From the NCBI RefSeq assembly GCF_040361275.1, contig NZ_APNH01000001.1, positions 898,501-962,500 on the forward strand: a stretch of DNA of 64,000 bases, read 5' to 3'. This document shows, piece after piece, positions 53,160 to 62,202 of this stretch. The notes under the pieces were generated by a model. That model saw only the letters and a list, made by a program, of their open reading frames with translations. It was not told where the DNA came from and ran no database searches. How positions within the stretch are numbered: position 1 is the stretch's first letter; the number at the start of each line of letters is the position of its first letter. Made by a program: the position numbers and the translations under genes. The DNA is from Salinisphaera sp. T31B1. GTDB taxonomy: Bacteria; Pseudomonadota; Gammaproteobacteria; Nevskiales; Salinisphaeraceae.

Positions 53160-53642
53160 GTGATAGATGCGCAGGGTTTTCGAGCCAACGTCGGCATCAT
53201 CTTAAGCAATCGTCGAGGGCAGGTGTTCTGGGCCAAGCGGATCGGCCAGCAGTCGTGGCAGTTCCCCCAGGGCGGCATTCATGAGGGCGAGGACGCGCAG
53301 CAGGCACTGTTCCGCGAACTCGAAGAGGAGGTCGGTCTGCGCGCCGAGCACGTGCGCATGATCGGCTGTACGCGGCGCTGGCTGCGCTACCGGCTGCCCA
53401 AGCGTTACGTGCGACGCAACCGCCAGCCGTTGTGTATTGGTCAGAAGCAGAAATGGTTCATGCTCGAGCTGGTCGCGCCCGAGACCTGTGTTCGCTTCGA
53501 TGCCACTGAAAAACCCGAGTTCGATGGCTATCGCTGGGTCGACTACTGGCAGCCTGTCAACGAAGTGGTGTTCTTCAAACGCCAGGTTTACCGCCTTGCG
53601 CTGGACGAACTGTCCTGCTGCCTGGAGGGGCGCGCACAGTAG
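53160..53642 (+). CDS. rppH: RNA pyrophosphohydrolase RppH
   Basis: RppH removes pyrophosphate from the 5' end of mRNA and starts its decay. The 160-residue product begins at a GTG ([14 protein letters not shown]), which aligns with the E. coli start. The Nudix box is [20 protein letters not shown] followed by [13 protein letters not shown] and [11 protein letters not shown] are further family features. Confidence 0.97.
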   Translation: MIDAQGFRANVGIILSNRRGQVFWAKRIGQQSWQFPQGGIHEGEDAQQALFRELEEEVGLRAEHVRMIGCTRRWLRYRLPKRYVRRNRQPLCIGQKQKWFMLELVAPETCVRFDATEKPEFDGYRWVDYWQPVNEVVFFKRQVYRLALDELSCCLEGRAQ

Positions 53643-53660
53643 TCGCGCCTAGTCCATGAT

Positions 53661-53697
53661 CGCCTTCGGAGCGGTCTTGACGGCCGCTCCGAAGGCG
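53661..53697. terminator. Long inverted repeat between rppH and bfd
   Basis: A perfect 14-base-pair stem (CGCCTTCGGAGCGG with CCGCTCCGAAGGCG) surrounds a 9-base loop. No T run follows on the plus strand, so intrinsic termination would be inefficient, but the place after rppH suits a terminator or an RNA-stabilising hairpin. Confidence 0.55.
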
Positions 53698-53723
53698 TGT
53701 GTGCATCTCCGACAATGACAGTC

Positions 53724-53742
53724 TATGATGATAATGTCAGTG
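53724..53742. promoter_or_regulatory. Possible distal Fur box upstream of bfd
   Basis: This 19-base site matches 11 positions of the Fur consensus, including the intact core ATGATAAT. It lies about 70-90 bases before bfd. Confidence 0.4.
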
Positions 53743-53764
53743 TTCAATGGCGTGTTACGCGCTA

Positions 53765-53793
53765 TTGACACTCATTCTCATTCGCGTTTTACT
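53765..53793 (+). promoter_or_regulatory. bfd promoter with overlapping Fur-like site
   Basis: TTGACA at 53765-53770 and TTTACT at 53788-53793 are 17 bases apart, a good sigma-70 promoter. A Fur-like site (12 of 19 consensus positions, containing CATTCTCATT) covers 53767-53785, the spacer region, where bound Fur would block RNA polymerase. GGAGG at 53801-53805 precedes the bfd ATG at 53813. In E. coli bfd is iron-repressed by Fur. Confidence 0.6.
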
Positions 53794-53812
53794 GCGCGTC
53801 GGAGGTAAGAGC

Positions 53813-54040
53813 ATGTACGTCTGTGTTTGTAACGCGGTGACCGACTGTCAGATACGCGATGCGTATTGCGAGGGCGCCTGCAGCATGCGCGAATTGCGCA
53901 AGCGGCTGGGTGTCGCCGGTTGTTGCGGGCGCTGCGCCCAGTGCGCGCGCGACCTGCTGGTCGAATGTCGCCAGCAGTCCGAACGGGCCGCCGCGCCGAT
54001 GCGCGTGATCGAAGCCGCCGAGCTCCCCGTCGCCAGCTGA
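53813..54040 (+). CDS. bfd: Bacterioferritin-associated ferredoxin Bfd
   Basis: The 75-residue [2Fe-2S] protein has the Bfd cluster Cys in MYVCVCNAV and GCCGRCAQCA. Bfd docks on bacterioferritin and delivers electrons to release stored iron. The C-terminal 20 residues are an extension beyond the usual domain. It lies 95 bases before bfr. Confidence 0.93.
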   Translation: MYVCVCNAVTDCQIRDAYCEGACSMRELRKRLGVAGCCGRCAQCARDLLVECRQQSERAAAPMRVIEAAELPVAS

Positions 54041-54135
54041 GCCGCCACGTATGCGGGTGCGTTCCTTTGTTTGTATGCCCCGGGCCGGTCGGCTAAGCTC
54101 TATGGCTGATCATTGCCGCCAGTACAGGATATCTC

Positions 54136-54636
54136 ATGAAAGGCGACGCCAAAGTTATCGAATACCTCCAGAAGTCGCTCAAGCTCGAGCTGACTGCGAT
54201 CAACCAGTACTTCCTGCATGCGCGCATGTACGAAGACATGGGTTTCTACGAGATCGGCAAGAAGGAATACCAGGAGTCGATCGAGGAGATGCAGCACGCG
54301 GACCGCTTCATCAAGCGGATCCTGTTCCTGAACGGGCTGCCTAATCTTCAGGACCTCGGCAAGCTGCGCATCGGCGAGAATCCCAAGGAGATGCTGGAGT
54401 GTGATCTGGCGGCTGAATACGAAGGTCACGCTTATTACAAGGAAGCGATCGGCTACTGTGAGCAGGCCGGCGATTACGTCACGCGCGAACTGTTCGCCGA
54501 GATTCTTGCCGACGAAGAAGAGCATATCGATTTCATCGAAACCCAGCTCGATATGATCAAGCACATGGGTGAACAGAACTACAACCAGTCGCAGATCGGC
54601 GTGGACATCAACCAGACGCCGGATACCGGCGAATAG
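54136..54636 (+). CDS. bfr: Bacterioferritin
   Basis: The 166-residue subunit of the 24-mer iron store. Key residues align with E. coli Bfr: Glu18 in [10 protein letters not shown], Glu51 and the heme-ligand Met52 in [10 protein letters not shown], His54, Glu94, and Glu127/His130 in [27 protein letters not shown] is highly conserved. The last 10 residues, after the QSQI stretch, are a polar tail. Together with bfd it forms an iron storage and release pair. A strong terminator follows. Confidence 0.97.
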   Translation: MKGDAKVIEYLQKSLKLELTAINQYFLHARMYEDMGFYEIGKKEYQESIEEMQHADRFIKRILFLNGLPNLQDLGKLRIGENPKEMLECDLAAEYEGHAYYKEAIGYCEQAGDYVTRELFAEILADEEEHIDFIETQLDMIKHMGEQNYNQSQIGVDINQTPDTGE

Positions 54637-54670
54637 CCGAGTTCAGCGACGCATCGCCCCGTATAGTATT

Positions 54671-54706
54671 AAGGCCCCGCCGGAGGGATTCCGGCGGGGC
54701 CTTTTT
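54671..54706. terminator. Terminator between bfr and hemJ
   Basis: AAGGCCCCGCCGGA and its near-exact complement form a stem of 13-14 base pairs with T and A tracts on either side (TTTTT at 54702-54706 for bfr). It can serve the two convergent genes. Confidence 0.9.
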
Positions 54707-54725
54707 CATGGGCGGATCGGTTGCG

Positions 54726-55157
54726 TCAGAATGGTTTGACGATGGCCAGTATGACGATCAACACCAGAAAGACCGTGGGGACTTCGTTCATCAGCCGGAA
54801 ATAGCCGGCGCTGCCCTTGTTCCGCTGCTCGCGGAATTTCTTGACCTGGACCTGGCACCAACCGTGGTAGCCGATCAGTCCGAGGACCAGCAGCAGCTTG
54901 ACGTGCATCCAGCCATTGTTGGCCATCCAGGCGCTGCCGTAGCCGACCAGCAGCCAGACGCCGAAACCGATCGTCGCCGCGGCGCCGATCGACATCAGGA
55001 TGCCCAGCCGGCGCTCCATTACGCAAAAGCGTGTATGGCCCGCTTCGTCGTGGGTATCGGCGTGGTAGACGAACAGTCGCGGCAGATAGAACAGCCCGGC
55101 GAACCAGGTCACCATGGCGATGACATGAAAGGCTTTGACCCAAAGCAGCATCTTCAA
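54726..55157 (-). CDS. hemJ: Protoporphyrinogen oxidase HemJ
   Basis: The 143-residue membrane protein has four transmembrane segments. WVKAFHVIAMVTWFAGLFYL is the HemJ signature with its conserved His, followed by LPRLFVYH and ERRLGILM. HemJ oxidises protoporphyrinogen IX to protoporphyrin IX in heme synthesis. It converges with bfr across the shared terminator. Confidence 0.9.
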   Translation of the reverse strand: MKMLLWVKAFHVIAMVTWFAGLFYLPRLFVYHADTHDEAGHTRFCVMERRLGILMSIGAAATIGFGVWLLVGYGSAWMANNGWMHVKLLLVLGLIGYHGWCQVQVKKFREQRNKGSAGYFRLMNEVPTVFLVLIVILAIVKPF

Positions 55158-55236
55158 CTCCAGCGTAATGCGATGCGTCGGCTCGACGCACGAAACCAGC
55201 GCGTATTGTACCGGCGCGGCTTCGGCCCGGCCCGCG

Positions 55237-57012
55237 TCAAGGGCGATAGCTGCCGTCGACCGCTTCGCGCGTCAGCACACCGTAGGTGATGGTTCGTCCG
55301 CCGGCGCTGCTGCGTTCGACGATCAGGGCATCGGCCTCGTTGCGGCTGATCTGATCGAACGCTTCCTGCAGACTCGCGCGCACGTGAATCGGATAGGCGT
55401 CGGCGCGCCGGCCCGGAATCTCCATCAGGTCGATCTCGCTCACATCGGCGTTGTCCTCCTGATTGAGAAAACGCGCGACATCCCCCGGCCGCATCAGGCT
55501 GGCACGGTTCTCGCCCGCGCGGATGAGCAGCCAGTCGATATTGTTCTCAAGAATCTCGGCGATCGTGGCCCGATCGATCCGGCGCTCGACGATGCGAAAG
55601 CGACGGTTCATCGACGACAGCACGCTCGCGCGGCGCAGGTATTGCGAGATCGGGTCGTTACGGTAGTCGAGGCCGCGCCGGCGCAGCAGCAGCCGGAACA
55701 GGGAATCAGCGACCGCGATACGGCGCGAGACCACGAGCGCGGCAATGACGACCAGCATGCCGGGCAGTACGAGCCCGGTCTGGCCGGATAGCTCCAGTAT
55801 CACCACCAGGGCAGACAGCGGCGCCTGCAGAACGGCGCCCATCATGGCGCCGATACCCAGCAGTGCATACAGCCCGGTGTCGGTCGCATGGCCCGGCAGC
55901 ATCAATGCCCCGAGCGAGCCCAGCGCGCTGCCGAGCGTCGAGCCGATGACGAAGGTGGGCAGGATCACGCCGCCGGGAATGGCCGCGGCCGTCGCAAAAC
56001 TGGTCGCCAGCAGTTTGGCCAGCCCGATGCCCAGCGCCATCCAGATGGCGAACTGGCCGGCCAATGATGCGTTCACGGTATCGAAGCCCAGGCCCATCAC
56101 CTGTGGGAACACGATCGCGAGTATCGCGGTGACCATCCCCGCGAGCGCGATACGCAGGCTGACGCGTATCGGCGCGAGCAACGGCACGAGCGCACCACAC
56201 AGGCGTGTGAAACCGGCGCCGGCCACGCCCAGCACGGCGCCCACGAACGCAAGATAGGGCAGTTCGACGGTCGAAAAGCCGGAGTACTCGGTCAGCAGAC
56301 GTGGATGCACGTCGGTGAGCGTGAAGGTCACCAGCGAGCCGGTCACGGCCGCCAGGATGATCGGCGCGAAGCCGGCGATGGTGTATTCCATCATCACCAC
56401 TTCCATGGCGAAGATGACCGCGGCCAGCGGCGTGTTGAACGACGCGGCGATGCCGGCCGCCGCCCCGCAGCCGACCAGCGTGCGTACGCTGTTGGTCGGC
56501 AGGTCCAGCTGTCGGCCGAGCCAGCTGCCGGTGGCAGCACCGGTATGCGCGGCCACGCCCTCGCGGCCCACCGACTGGCCGGTCGCCAGCGCCAGCGCCG
56601 ACATCGTGAACTCCGCGATGGCCGCTTTGACCGGCAGCACGCCCTGGTAGTACACCAGCCGCTCGATGATATGCACGATGCCGTACTCGGCCGACTTGAG
56701 AACCCATTCGACGATCAGCCCGAGCAGCAGGGCACCGAGGATGGGCACGGCCAGGCGAAAGGTCAGGCTGGTCTCGACGAAGCTGCCGCCGTGCGCGCCG
56801 AACAATTCGAACAACGGATCCTGCAGCGTATGGATCGCGGTATGCAGTGCCAGGATCACCAGACCGCACAGTCCGCCGGTGGCCGCGCCGAGCAGGCAGA
56901 GCAGACTCAGGCCGGGCGTGTTCTCGACGTCGGCCATCTGCTGGCGCAGACCATCCAGACGGCTCTGCCAGGCTTCGCGCAGCGTACGGCCGCGTGCGGG
57001 TCTAACAGCCAT
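55237..57012 (-). CDS. ClC family chloride channel/antiporter with CBS domains
   Basis: The 591-residue protein has a ClC membrane domain (about residues 35-440) and two C-terminal CBS motifs (about 455-591). The gating Glu is in GQSVGREGVAAHTGAATGS (GREGP in most members), and the second selectivity segment is AIPGGVILPTFVIGSTLG. TSFATAAAIPGG lacks the GSGIP Ser form seen in E. coli ClcA region order, so transporter versus channel type cannot be decided. The start ATG at 57012 is chosen from the family; upstream in-frame codons overlap the argC region. Confidence 0.88.
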   Translation of the reverse strand: MAVRPARGRTLREAWQSRLDGLRQQMADVENTPGLSLLCLLGAATGGLCGLVILALHTAIHTLQDPLFELFGAHGGSFVETSLTFRLAVPILGALLLGLIVEWVLKSAEYGIVHIIERLVYYQGVLPVKAAIAEFTMSALALATGQSVGREGVAAHTGAATGSWLGRQLDLPTNSVRTLVGCGAAAGIAASFNTPLAAVIFAMEVVMMEYTIAGFAPIILAAVTGSLVTFTLTDVHPRLLTEYSGFSTVELPYLAFVGAVLGVAGAGFTRLCGALVPLLAPIRVSLRIALAGMVTAILAIVFPQVMGLGFDTVNASLAGQFAIWMALGIGLAKLLATSFATAAAIPGGVILPTFVIGSTLGSALGSLGALMLPGHATDTGLYALLGIGAMMGAVLQAPLSALVVILELSGQTGLVLPGMLVVIAALVVSRRIAVADSLFRLLLRRRGLDYRNDPISQYLRRASVLSSMNRRFRIVERRIDRATIAEILENNIDWLLIRAGENRASLMRPGDVARFLNQEDNADVSEIDLMEIPGRRADAYPIHVRASLQEAFDQISRNEADALIVERSSAGGRTITYGVLTREAVDGSYRP

Positions 57013-57138
57013 GGCGAAGACGTGCGAGCAAGAGCGCCGATCCGAAGCGAAATGAGAACTGCCGCGTGCGCTGGCACGCATCGTGGCGTCGCGCGCGTTA
57101 TTATGCGCGGTTTCCACAGGCTTTGACAGTTGCCCATC

Positions 57139-58176
57139 ATGAGCGAAAGACAACGCATCGGTATCGTAGGCGGCACGGGATACGGCGGTACGGAGCTGCT
57201 ACGACTGCTCAGCGCACACCCGGACGCCGAGATCGTGGCCGTGACGTCGCGCGGAGACGCCGGCATGCCGGTCGCCGAGGCCTGTCCGCAGTTGCGCGGC
57301 ATCGTCGATCTGGACTTCGTCGCGCCGAGTGCCGAATCGCTGGCCGATTGCGACGTGGTGTTCTTTGCCACGCCCCATGCCGCGGCCATGCACGACGTGC
57401 CGGCTCTGCTCGATGCGGGCAAGCGGGTGATCGATCTGTCGGCCGACTTCCGGATCCGTGACGCCGACCTGTGGGCCCGCTGGTACGGGGTCGATCATGC
57501 GTGCCCGGCGCTTATCGAACGCGCGGTCTACGGTTTGCCGGAACTCAATCGCGGCGCGATCGCAGCGGCGGATCTGGTGGCCTGCCCGGGCTGCTATCCG
57601 ACCGCCATCATTCTCGGCTTCAAGCCGCTCATCGATGCCGGTGTGGTCAATATCGACCACCTGATCGCAGATGCGAAGACCGGTGTCTCGGGCGCGGGCA
57701 AGAGCCTCAAGCCCGGTTTCCTGTTCGCGGAGATGCACGACTCGTTCAAGGCCTATGGCGTGGCCGGTCATCGACACCTGCCCGAGATTCGCCAGATACT
57801 CGGCGACTTGGCGCGCACTGACGTGGGGCTGACATTCGTGCCGCATCTGGTACCCATGATCCGCGGCATTCACGCGACCCTGTACGCACAGATGGCCAGT
57901 CAGACCGATCTTCAGGTGCTCTACGAGCAGGCCTATGCCGCCGAGCCGTTCGTCGATGTGCTGACTCCGGGCGCAACTCCCGAGACACGTCACGTACGCG
58001 GCGCCAACATGTGTCGGATTGCTGTCCATCGCCCCGGAGACGGTGGAACGGCGGTGGTGCTGTCGGTGATCGACAATCTGGTCAAGGGCGCGGCCGGCCA
58101 GGCGGTCCAGTGTTTCAACCTGATGATCGGCGCGCCCGAAACCCGCGCACTGGAAGCGCCGGCGGCGTTGCCTTAG
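57139..58176 (+). CDS. argC: N-acetyl-gamma-glutamyl-phosphate reductase
   Basis: ArgC reduces N-acetylglutamyl phosphate with NADPH in arginine synthesis. The 345-residue product has [17 protein letters not shown] at the N-terminus, the catalytic Cys in [14 protein letters not shown], and the active-site His region in [32 protein letters not shown] is characteristic. The ATG at 57139 is used; a TTG three codons upstream is also in frame. It is followed by erpA, a common order. Confidence 0.97.
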   Translation: MSERQRIGIVGGTGYGGTELLRLLSAHPDAEIVAVTSRGDAGMPVAEACPQLRGIVDLDFVAPSAESLADCDVVFFATPHAAAMHDVPALLDAGKRVIDLSADFRIRDADLWARWYGVDHACPALIERAVYGLPELNRGAIAAADLVACPGCYPTAIILGFKPLIDAGVVNIDHLIADAKTGVSGAGKSLKPGFLFAEMHDSFKAYGVAGHRHLPEIRQILGDLARTDVGLTFVPHLVPMIRGIHATLYAQMASQTDLQVLYEQAYAAEPFVDVLTPGATPETRHVRGANMCRIAVHRPGDGGTAVVLSVIDNLVKGAAGQAVQCFNLMIGAPETRALEAPAALP

Positions 58177-58290
58177 GTCACGCCGCGCGATTTTTGGGGC
58201 AATCGGTGGACTTGAATACGCGCAGGTTGCACCGATGTCCTATGATAGTTGAACCGGGTCGATGACCGGGCCACTGGAATCTGGACGCTT

Positions 58291-58653
58291 ATGAGTACCG
58301 CAACACAATCCGCATACGACGATCAGGCTGCGCTGGTGTTCACCGACGCCGCTGCGATCAAGGTCAAGGAGCTGCTTGAAGATGAGGACAACGACGCGCT
58401 CAAGCTGCGCGTGTTCGTCTCGGGCGGGGGCTGTTCGGGTTTCCAGTATGGCTTCACCTTCGACGAGAATATCGAGGACGGCGATACCCTGATCGAAAAG
58501 CAGGGCGTGACTCTGCTGGTCGATCCGATGAGCGTGCTCTACCTGACCGGCGCCGAAATCGACTTCTCCGACGGCGTGGAAGGCGCGCAATTCGTCATTC
58601 GCAATCCCAACGCGACGACGACCTGTGGCTGCGGAAACTCCTTCGCCGTGTAA
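58291..58653 (+). CDS. erpA: Iron-sulfur cluster insertion protein ErpA
   Basis: ErpA is an A-type carrier that delivers iron-sulfur clusters to apo-proteins, including those of isoprenoid synthesis. The 120-residue product has the three cluster Cys in [12 protein letters not shown] and [25 protein letters not shown] is a family stretch. It begins 114 bases after argC. A diverged copy of its 3' end follows within the next 140 bases. Confidence 0.96.
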   Translation: MSTATQSAYDDQAALVFTDAAAIKVKELLEDEDNDALKLRVFVSGGGCSGFQYGFTFDENIEDGDTLIEKQGVTLLVDPMSVLYLTGAEIDFSDGVEGAQFVIRNPNATTTCGCGNSFAV

Positions 58654-59069
58654 GCGCGCGCTTCCGCCCTCGTAAGGGGCAATTCGCTGCCGGCGAATGG
58701 GGTGGGCAACCAGGCATCAGGTTTGCCGTATAAACGGTGTGCAGCGCGCCGGAGTTCGTCAGCTGCAACCCCAACGCCACGACCACCCTCAGTGGCGGTG
58801 GCAACGCCCATGGCGGCAGTTCATGCGGCGCTGAATCGTCGGCTGTCGGCGGTTATAAGAACAACGTTATCGCGGTCAAGCCACGTGCTGATGGTGCAGG
58901 GCATGACGCCATGCCGGCTGCTTGTCCGCGGGTAGTACTGACGCGGGCCATCGCGGCGCCCGCCACTGCGCGTTTCGTGGTGTGCTAAGAGGCCGAAGTT
59001 GTCAGTGGCACAGCGGCAACGCCGGTACCCGTTTCATGTCGACGCGCCTGTGGGCACGCTCGGCCGCGG
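58654..59069. other. Intergenic region after erpA with a decayed erpA fragment
   Basis: This 416-base gap between convergent erpA and anmK contains no intact gene. Its one recognisable element is the erpA-like fragment at 58752-58787 and the Gly-rich stretch after it. Short open frames here are not supported by any family. Confidence 0.55.
58743..58830 (+). pseudogene. Remnant duplicate of the erpA 3' end
   Basis: Bases 58752-58787 match erpA 58588-58623 at about 28 of 36 positions. In the same phase the remnant reads EFVSCNPNATTTLSGGG against [17 protein letters not shown] in ErpA. The cluster Cys of CGC are lost, and downstream the sequence turns Gly-rich (GGGNAHGGSSCG). It looks like a partial tandem duplication, or the tail of a lost second A-type carrier gene. 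Confidence 0.6.
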
Positions 59070-60242
59070 CTACCGGATCAGCCCGCTCGGGGTCGACGTC
59101 GGCGCGGCACAGGCGCTGCGGTAGAGCGCTCCCAACGGCACCGGGCGGTCAGCACCGGTCACGCTCGGCACGTTGCCACTGCGGCCCTGTAACGTGCGCA
59201 TGGCCAGCCACGCGAATGCCACGGCTTCAACCCAGTCCGAGTCGAGTCCGTATTCGTCGGTCCGTCCGATAGGCCGCGGTGCGAGGTGGTGTGCGAGCCG
59301 CCGACATAGTTCGGCGTTACGGGCGCCGCCGCCGCAGAGCAACAGCTGCTCCTTTCCCGGCCCGTAGCGGTCGATGGCTTGCGCGATGCTCGCCGCAGAA
59401 AATTCGCACAAGGTGGCCTGCACGTCTGCGGGACGTGGTGGGCGGGCAAGGCTGTCAATCTGTGCCCGCAACCAGTCGAGATTGAAATACTCCCGGCCGG
59501 TGCTCTTGGGTGCGGCGCGATCCAGGTACGGATCGGCCATCATCTGGCCCAGAAGGCCGTCGTGGACATGTCCGCTGGCCGCCCATTCACCATCGGCGTC
59601 CAGGTCCCGCTTGAGATGGCTGGAAATCCAGGCATCCATCAGGGCGTTGCCCGGGCCGGTGTCCAGGCCCAGCACCCGATCGGTCCGGTCAATGGCGTTA
59701 GCTGGCAGCACCGTGATATTGGCGATGCCGCCGATGTTGATGACGATGCGTGCCTGGTCGCTGGCGGCGAACAGGCTGTGGTGAAAGGCGGGTACCAGGG
59801 GCGCGCCCTGGCCGCCGGCTGCCATGTCGCTGTTGCGAAAATCGGCGACGACGTTGCAACCGGTCCTGGCCGCGACCAGGCTGGGCGAGCCGAGCTGCAA
59901 ACTGAACGGGTACGGCGCGTTCGGCTCGTGGCGCACCGTCTGTCCATGGCTGCCGATCGCCGCCACATCGGTCGGGCGCAGATTGGCCTTGGACATGACC
60001 TCGCGCGCCGCCTGTGCAAACCACTCTCCGACTCGCTGGTCTAGTTCGCCGAACTTGCTCAGGGAAACGCCGGCTACCTGCTGGGACAGATGCAGCAGGT
60101 CTGCGCGCAGCTTGGTTTCAGGCGGCTGGGCATGGGTCGCCAGGATGTCGGGTCGGCCGGCGTGGTCGAAATGCACAGCCACGGCATCCGCCGCATCGAC
60201 GCTTGTGCCCGACATCAGCCCGATGTAGCAGCGCTGGCTCAT
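59070..60242 (-). CDS. anmK: Anhydro-N-acetylmuramic acid kinase AnmK
   Basis: AnmK converts anhydro-MurNAc to MurNAc-6-phosphate in cell-wall recycling. The 390-residue product has YIGLMSGTSVDAADAVAV at the N-terminus, AAIGSHGQTVRHEP, DFRNSDMAAGGQGAPLVPAF, NIGGIANITVL and LGLDTGPGNALMDAW, all hallmarks of the family. It lies 100 bases after the mepM-like gene on the same strand. AmpD, in the same recycling pathway, is encoded about 9 kb away. Confidence 0.97.
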   Translation of the reverse strand: MSQRCYIGLMSGTSVDAADAVAVHFDHAGRPDILATHAQPPETKLRADLLHLSQQVAGVSLSKFGELDQRVGEWFAQAAREVMSKANLRPTDVAAIGSHGQTVRHEPNAPYPFSLQLGSPSLVAARTGCNVVADFRNSDMAAGGQGAPLVPAFHHSLFAASDQARIVINIGGIANITVLPANAIDRTDRVLGLDTGPGNALMDAWISSHLKRDLDADGEWAASGHVHDGLLGQMMADPYLDRAAPKSTGREYFNLDWLRAQIDSLARPPRPADVQATLCEFSAASIAQAIDRYGPGKEQLLLCGGGARNAELCRRLAHHLAPRPIGRTDEYGLDSDWVEAVAFAWLAMRTLQGRSGNVPSVTGADRPVPLGALYRSACAAPTSTPSGLIR

Positions 60243-60342
60243 GAGACAGGCCTCGGCGGAGAGAAAAATATCAGGCCTGCGCTCGCAGGACGTACCGCCC
60301 GGCCTTGCGTGCGGTGCCCGATGGCATCAGGCACGCACGGAT

Positions 60343-62031
60343 TCAGTTCGATGCCGCCTCCGCGGTGGAGTCGGTCTCGGCGCGTGCGATCTCGGTATGC
60401 GACAGGGTATCGAGTTGGGCGACCAGTGGCGCGGTCTGCTGCCGGAAATCCGGGAGATATTTCTTCGGCAGAGGCATCGCCTTGGGCAGGGCAATCGTCT
60501 CCGGATCCTTGGGCGCGCCGTCGACGCGGAATTCGTAGTGCAGATGCGGGCCGGTCGCCAGACCGGTCATGCCCACATAGCCGATAATGTCGCCCTGATG
60601 GACCCGGCTGCCTACACCCACGCCCCGTGCGAAGCCGGACAGGTGTCCGTAGCGGGTCGATAGGTGCGTATCGTGCTTGATGATTACCATGTTTCCGTAC
60701 CCGCCGCGACGTCCACGAAACACGATGCGGCCGTTGCCCGTGGCCTTGACCGGCGTGCCCGTCGGCGCGGCGTAGTCGGTGCCCTCATGCCGGCGGATGC
60801 GGTTGAGGATGGGGTGCTTGCGAGACAGGTTGAAGCCCGAGCTGATACGGGTGTAGTCGACCGGGGTGCGGATGAAGGCTTTCTTCATCGCATGACCGTC
60901 GGGCGAATAATACGCGGTTTCGGTATCCGAGCCGCCGGTATAGCGTACCGCACGCACGTCACGCCCGCGGTTGCTGAAGGCTGCGGCGAGGATGTCGCCG
61001 TCGCCGACTTTCTCGCCTTCGCGGAATAGTTCGTCGTAGACGACGATGAAGCGATCGCCCGGGCGGATGTCGAGCGCGAAGTCGATGTCCCAGCCGAATA
61101 TCGTGGCCAGCTTCATGATCTGGCTGTCGCTCAGGCCGGCCTCGAGTGCATCGACATAGAAGCTCGTATCGATCACGCCGCTGGCATAGGCCTTGCGGTG
61201 TTCGACGTCGGTGAGCACTACGTCGGCCGCGAAACCATCTCCATCCGGGCGCACTTCCAGCGTGTGCATGGCATCGATCGGGTATTGCAGCGCCTTTATA
61301 TTGCCAGCGTGGTCAGCCTGTACGCGCAATACGTCGCCGGCCCGCAGACCGCGCGTAAACCGTCGCCCATGTTCTTCGATATGTGCGATCTTGAGCGAGT
61401 CGCTGTACGACAGGCCATGCCGACTGAAAGCGATGGACAGCGTGTCGCCGCTCTCGATCGGTACCTCCTGCCAGGCCCGCGCCTCGCTGCCCTGGGCCAG
61501 CGGCCGGCTGTCGTCGTCCAGCAACTCGATCGACCCCGGGATATGTTCGGACGCCACACGCGTGTTCTGTACGGTCTCGGCGTCATCAATGACCCGGTTA
61601 GGGTCAAGTGGGGCGACAGGGACCGCGGAGGCCCCGGATTGCTGCTCGTTCAGAGCAATATCGGCCTCGGAGAGTTCGGCGACGGAGGTCGGCTTATCCT
61701 CGGTGCTGGATACCGCGTCGACCACCGGCTGTTGGGCTGTGCCTTGGTCGTCCGTACGCCTGACCACGACCGGCGGGGCGGTCGTCGAGCGCGGTATACC
61801 GGTGCCGGGCGATTCTGCGACCGCGTGATTATCGACGTGGGTGCCGGATGGTGACTCAGAGGGTTGCGTGCCCGTAAGTACCGTGGTGGTGTCGATTGCT
61901 TCCGGCGCCGTGGTCAGCCAGGCGGCGCCGCCCAGAAGCGGAATGGCAAGGAGTAGTGCGAGCCGACGCAGCCGGGAGCCGGAGCGCGGCCGCTCGTGCA
62001 GCCACAGATAATCACTGTCGATCTTGCCCAT
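60343..62031 (-). CDS. mepM: M23 family murein DD-endopeptidase, MepM-like
   Basis: The 562-residue product has a short cytoplasmic start, one transmembrane segment (RLALLLAIPLLGGAAWLTTA), a long low-complexity region (about 45-185), an OapA/LysM-like region with DTLSIAFSRHGLSYSDSLKI, and a C-terminal LytM domain. The zinc ligands are intact: RRHEGTDYAAPTGTPV and ATGPHLHYEFRVDG. It should cut peptidoglycan cross-links to allow wall expansion. The disordered region is longer than in E. coli MepM (440 residues in total). The order tyrS, mepM, anmK is common in gammaproteobacteria. Confidence 0.92.
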   Translation of the reverse strand: MGKIDSDYLWLHERPRSGSRLRRLALLLAIPLLGGAAWLTTAPEAIDTTTVLTGTQPSESPSGTHVDNHAVAESPGTGIPRSTTAPPVVVRRTDDQGTAQQPVVDAVSSTEDKPTSVAELSEADIALNEQQSGASAVPVAPLDPNRVIDDAETVQNTRVASEHIPGSIELLDDDSRPLAQGSEARAWQEVPIESGDTLSIAFSRHGLSYSDSLKIAHIEEHGRRFTRGLRAGDVLRVQADHAGNIKALQYPIDAMHTLEVRPDGDGFAADVVLTDVEHRKAYASGVIDTSFYVDALEAGLSDSQIMKLATIFGWDIDFALDIRPGDRFIVVYDELFREGEKVGDGDILAAAFSNRGRDVRAVRYTGGSDTETAYYSPDGHAMKKAFIRTPVDYTRISSGFNLSRKHPILNRIRRHEGTDYAAPTGTPVKATGNGRIVFRGRRGGYGNMVIIKHDTHLSTRYGHLSGFARGVGVGSRVHQGDIIGYVGMTGLATGPHLHYEFRVDGAPKDPETIALPKAMPLPKKYLPDFRQQTAPLVAQLDTLSHTEIARAETDSTAEAASN

Positions 62032-62202
62032 AGATAACGTGCTGTGCGGTGCCGAAGCGGATGTCGTGATCTATGGTCGGCCCCTGTTCCGACCATAAAT
62101 ATCAGGATAAAAAAGCATAAACGCGGATGCTTGGCAAGTCGCGAGACGCTAGACTATTGGCGCAATCAGCGGACCGTACAACGATTTTGGAGCGGGCAAT
62201 CG

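Noticed and set aside
58737..58988. Open frame after erpA as a real small gene
   Set aside because: The only similarity is a short decayed copy of the ErpA C-terminus; the rest has no signal peptide, domain or ribosome binding site.
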